Below are positions 42,125-42,684 of a DNA stretch of 42,684 bases, one piece after another. The stretch is from NCBI GenBank assembly GCA_035935655.1, contig DASYWW010000018.1, positions 1 to 42,684 on the forward strand. Direction: 5' to 3'. A program made the position numbers and the translations under genes. The notes beneath the pieces were generated by a model, which saw only the letters and a list, made by a program, of their open reading frames with translations, made no database searches and was not told the origin of the DNA. The stretch is from Candidatus Bathyarchaeia archaeon (GTDB taxonomy: Archaea; Thermoproteota; Bathyarchaeia; 40CM-2-53-6). Every line of letters begins with the position of its first letter. The first letter of the stretch is position 1.

Positions 42125-42684
42125 CTATTGGGGATCGCGGGCTGAACGCCTCGGCCGAAGCCTTGACGCGTACACCCCGATTCCATCAACCCCATCTTCT
42201 ATGGGAGCACTCGTCACAGTCCCACGACGCTGTCGCCAGCGCCGGAATAGTGTGGACTGGAATGGTTGCCTATTTTCGGGAGAGGTTTCGGGCTTAGATG
42301 CTTTCAGCCCTTATCCTCGATAGCGTGGCTGCCCGGCAGTGCCCTGTCGGACAACCGGTAAACTAGAGGCTACGATACCCCGTTCCTCTCGTACTAGGGG
42401 CGCCTTCCCCTCAGGCAACCAACACACCCAGCAGGTAGAGGCCGACCTGTCTCGCGACGGTCTAAACCCATCTCGCATTCCCCTTTGATCGGCGAACAGC
42501 CGCGCCCTTGGGTCCTGCTGCGGACCCAGGATGGGAAGGGACGACGACGGAGAACCAATCCTCCTCGTCGATGAGGACTCTCGGAGGAGACGAGCCAATT
42601 ACTCCCGGGGTAATTTTTCTGTCACCTCCAGCCCCCAGCAAAGGGGACATAAAGGATCGCTAGACCAGGCTTTCGCCTCTGGAT
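42125..42684 (-). rRNA. rrl: 23S rRNA, 3' end (partial)
   Basis: Minus strand, continuing beyond the right edge. Recognisable pieces: GCCUGGUCUAGCGAUCC, UUUAGACCGUCGCGAGACAG, the sarcin-ricin loop CUAGUACGAGAGGAACGG (near 42382-42400), GCUGAAAGCAUCUAAGCC, and the closing region GGCGUUCAGCCCGCGAUCC. The 3' end near 42125 is approximate. Several peptidyl-transferase-centre positions differ from the universal consensus (see findings). No 5S rRNA was seen next to it. Confidence 0.93.

Noticed and set aside
42311-42650. Frames of 62-95 residues in the 23S rRNA region
   Set aside because: They fall inside conserved rRNA and are chance frames.
1-42684. CRISPR arrays
   Set aside because: No regularly spaced direct repeats were seen; the repeated TTGCAA sites are too short and irregular.

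Overview
The window is archaeal chromosome, most likely from the TACK group (a Nitrososphaeria- or Bathyarchaeia-like lineage; this assignment is an inference). Evidence: an A-type ATP synthase (subunits A, B, D), an archaeal-type RNase P RNA, a tRNA-Pro whose gene is broken by introns, ribbon-helix-helix regulators of a kind I associate with Thaumarchaeota-like genomes, TATA-like boxes a few tens of bases upstream of starts, many GTG/TTG starts, and an 'alternative' ThyX thymidylate synthase. No bacterial operon signatures were seen.

Layout. 1-500: 3' end of a TnpB transposon nuclease gene, then a tRNA-Pro(UGG) with two apparent introns. 0.6-11.3 kb: mostly single genes for exported or small membrane proteins (repeat-containing secreted protein, DUF3096-like protein, ThuA-like protein, a phosphoesterase with a PKD domain) mixed with soluble enzymes (VOC, GNAT, Gfo/Idh/MocA, a terpenoid-cyclase-like toroid protein). 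11.5-15.4 kb: an accessory-looking patch of very small proteins: a tightly packed four-gene operon, two copies of a short RHH-like protein, two divergent paralogous RHH regulators separated by a region rich in TTGCAA motifs, and a decayed copy of the 7.1-kb toroid gene. 15.5-22.8 kb: a LOG-like protein and atpA-atpB-atpD; atpA and atpB each carry a large LAGLIDADG intein. 22.9-28.1 kb: small hypotheticals, a truncated-looking GT2 protein, SRPBCC, a DUF973-like protein, a CPA2 antiporter and a zinc-ribbon protein. 28.3-30.6 kb: a short ThyX-like gene directly followed by canonical thyX, which has a third intein. 30.6-41.4 kb: GtrA-like protein, a fused indolepyruvate:ferredoxin oxidoreductase, then a run of exported proteins (matrixin-like metalloprotease, polytopic membrane protein, beta-helix/FN3 protein, PKD protein) plus a DUF1697 protein. 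41.7-42.7 kb, minus strand: the 3' end of 23S rRNA followed closely by RNase P RNA.

How it fits together. The core functions are energy conversion (ATP synthase, IOR), dTMP synthesis (ThyX) and RNA machinery (23S rRNA, RNase P, tRNA-Pro). All three inteins sit in catalytic or very conserved positions of essential proteins, as expected for homing elements. A large share of the remainder is cell-surface or secreted.

Most worth a second look: three inteins within 14 kb; a duplicated micro-protein (27 and 34 residues) with a conserved upstream element; the small-protein operon with a Cys-rich 49-residue member; the TTGCAA cluster between RHH paralogs; unusual bases at peptidyl-transferase-centre positions of the 23S rRNA; and the tandem ThyX arrangement. 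Gene-free stretches: 9692-9961, 11309-11533 and 12666-12891 hold nothing I can call beyond promoter-like sequence; 41395-41708 is described as a feature.
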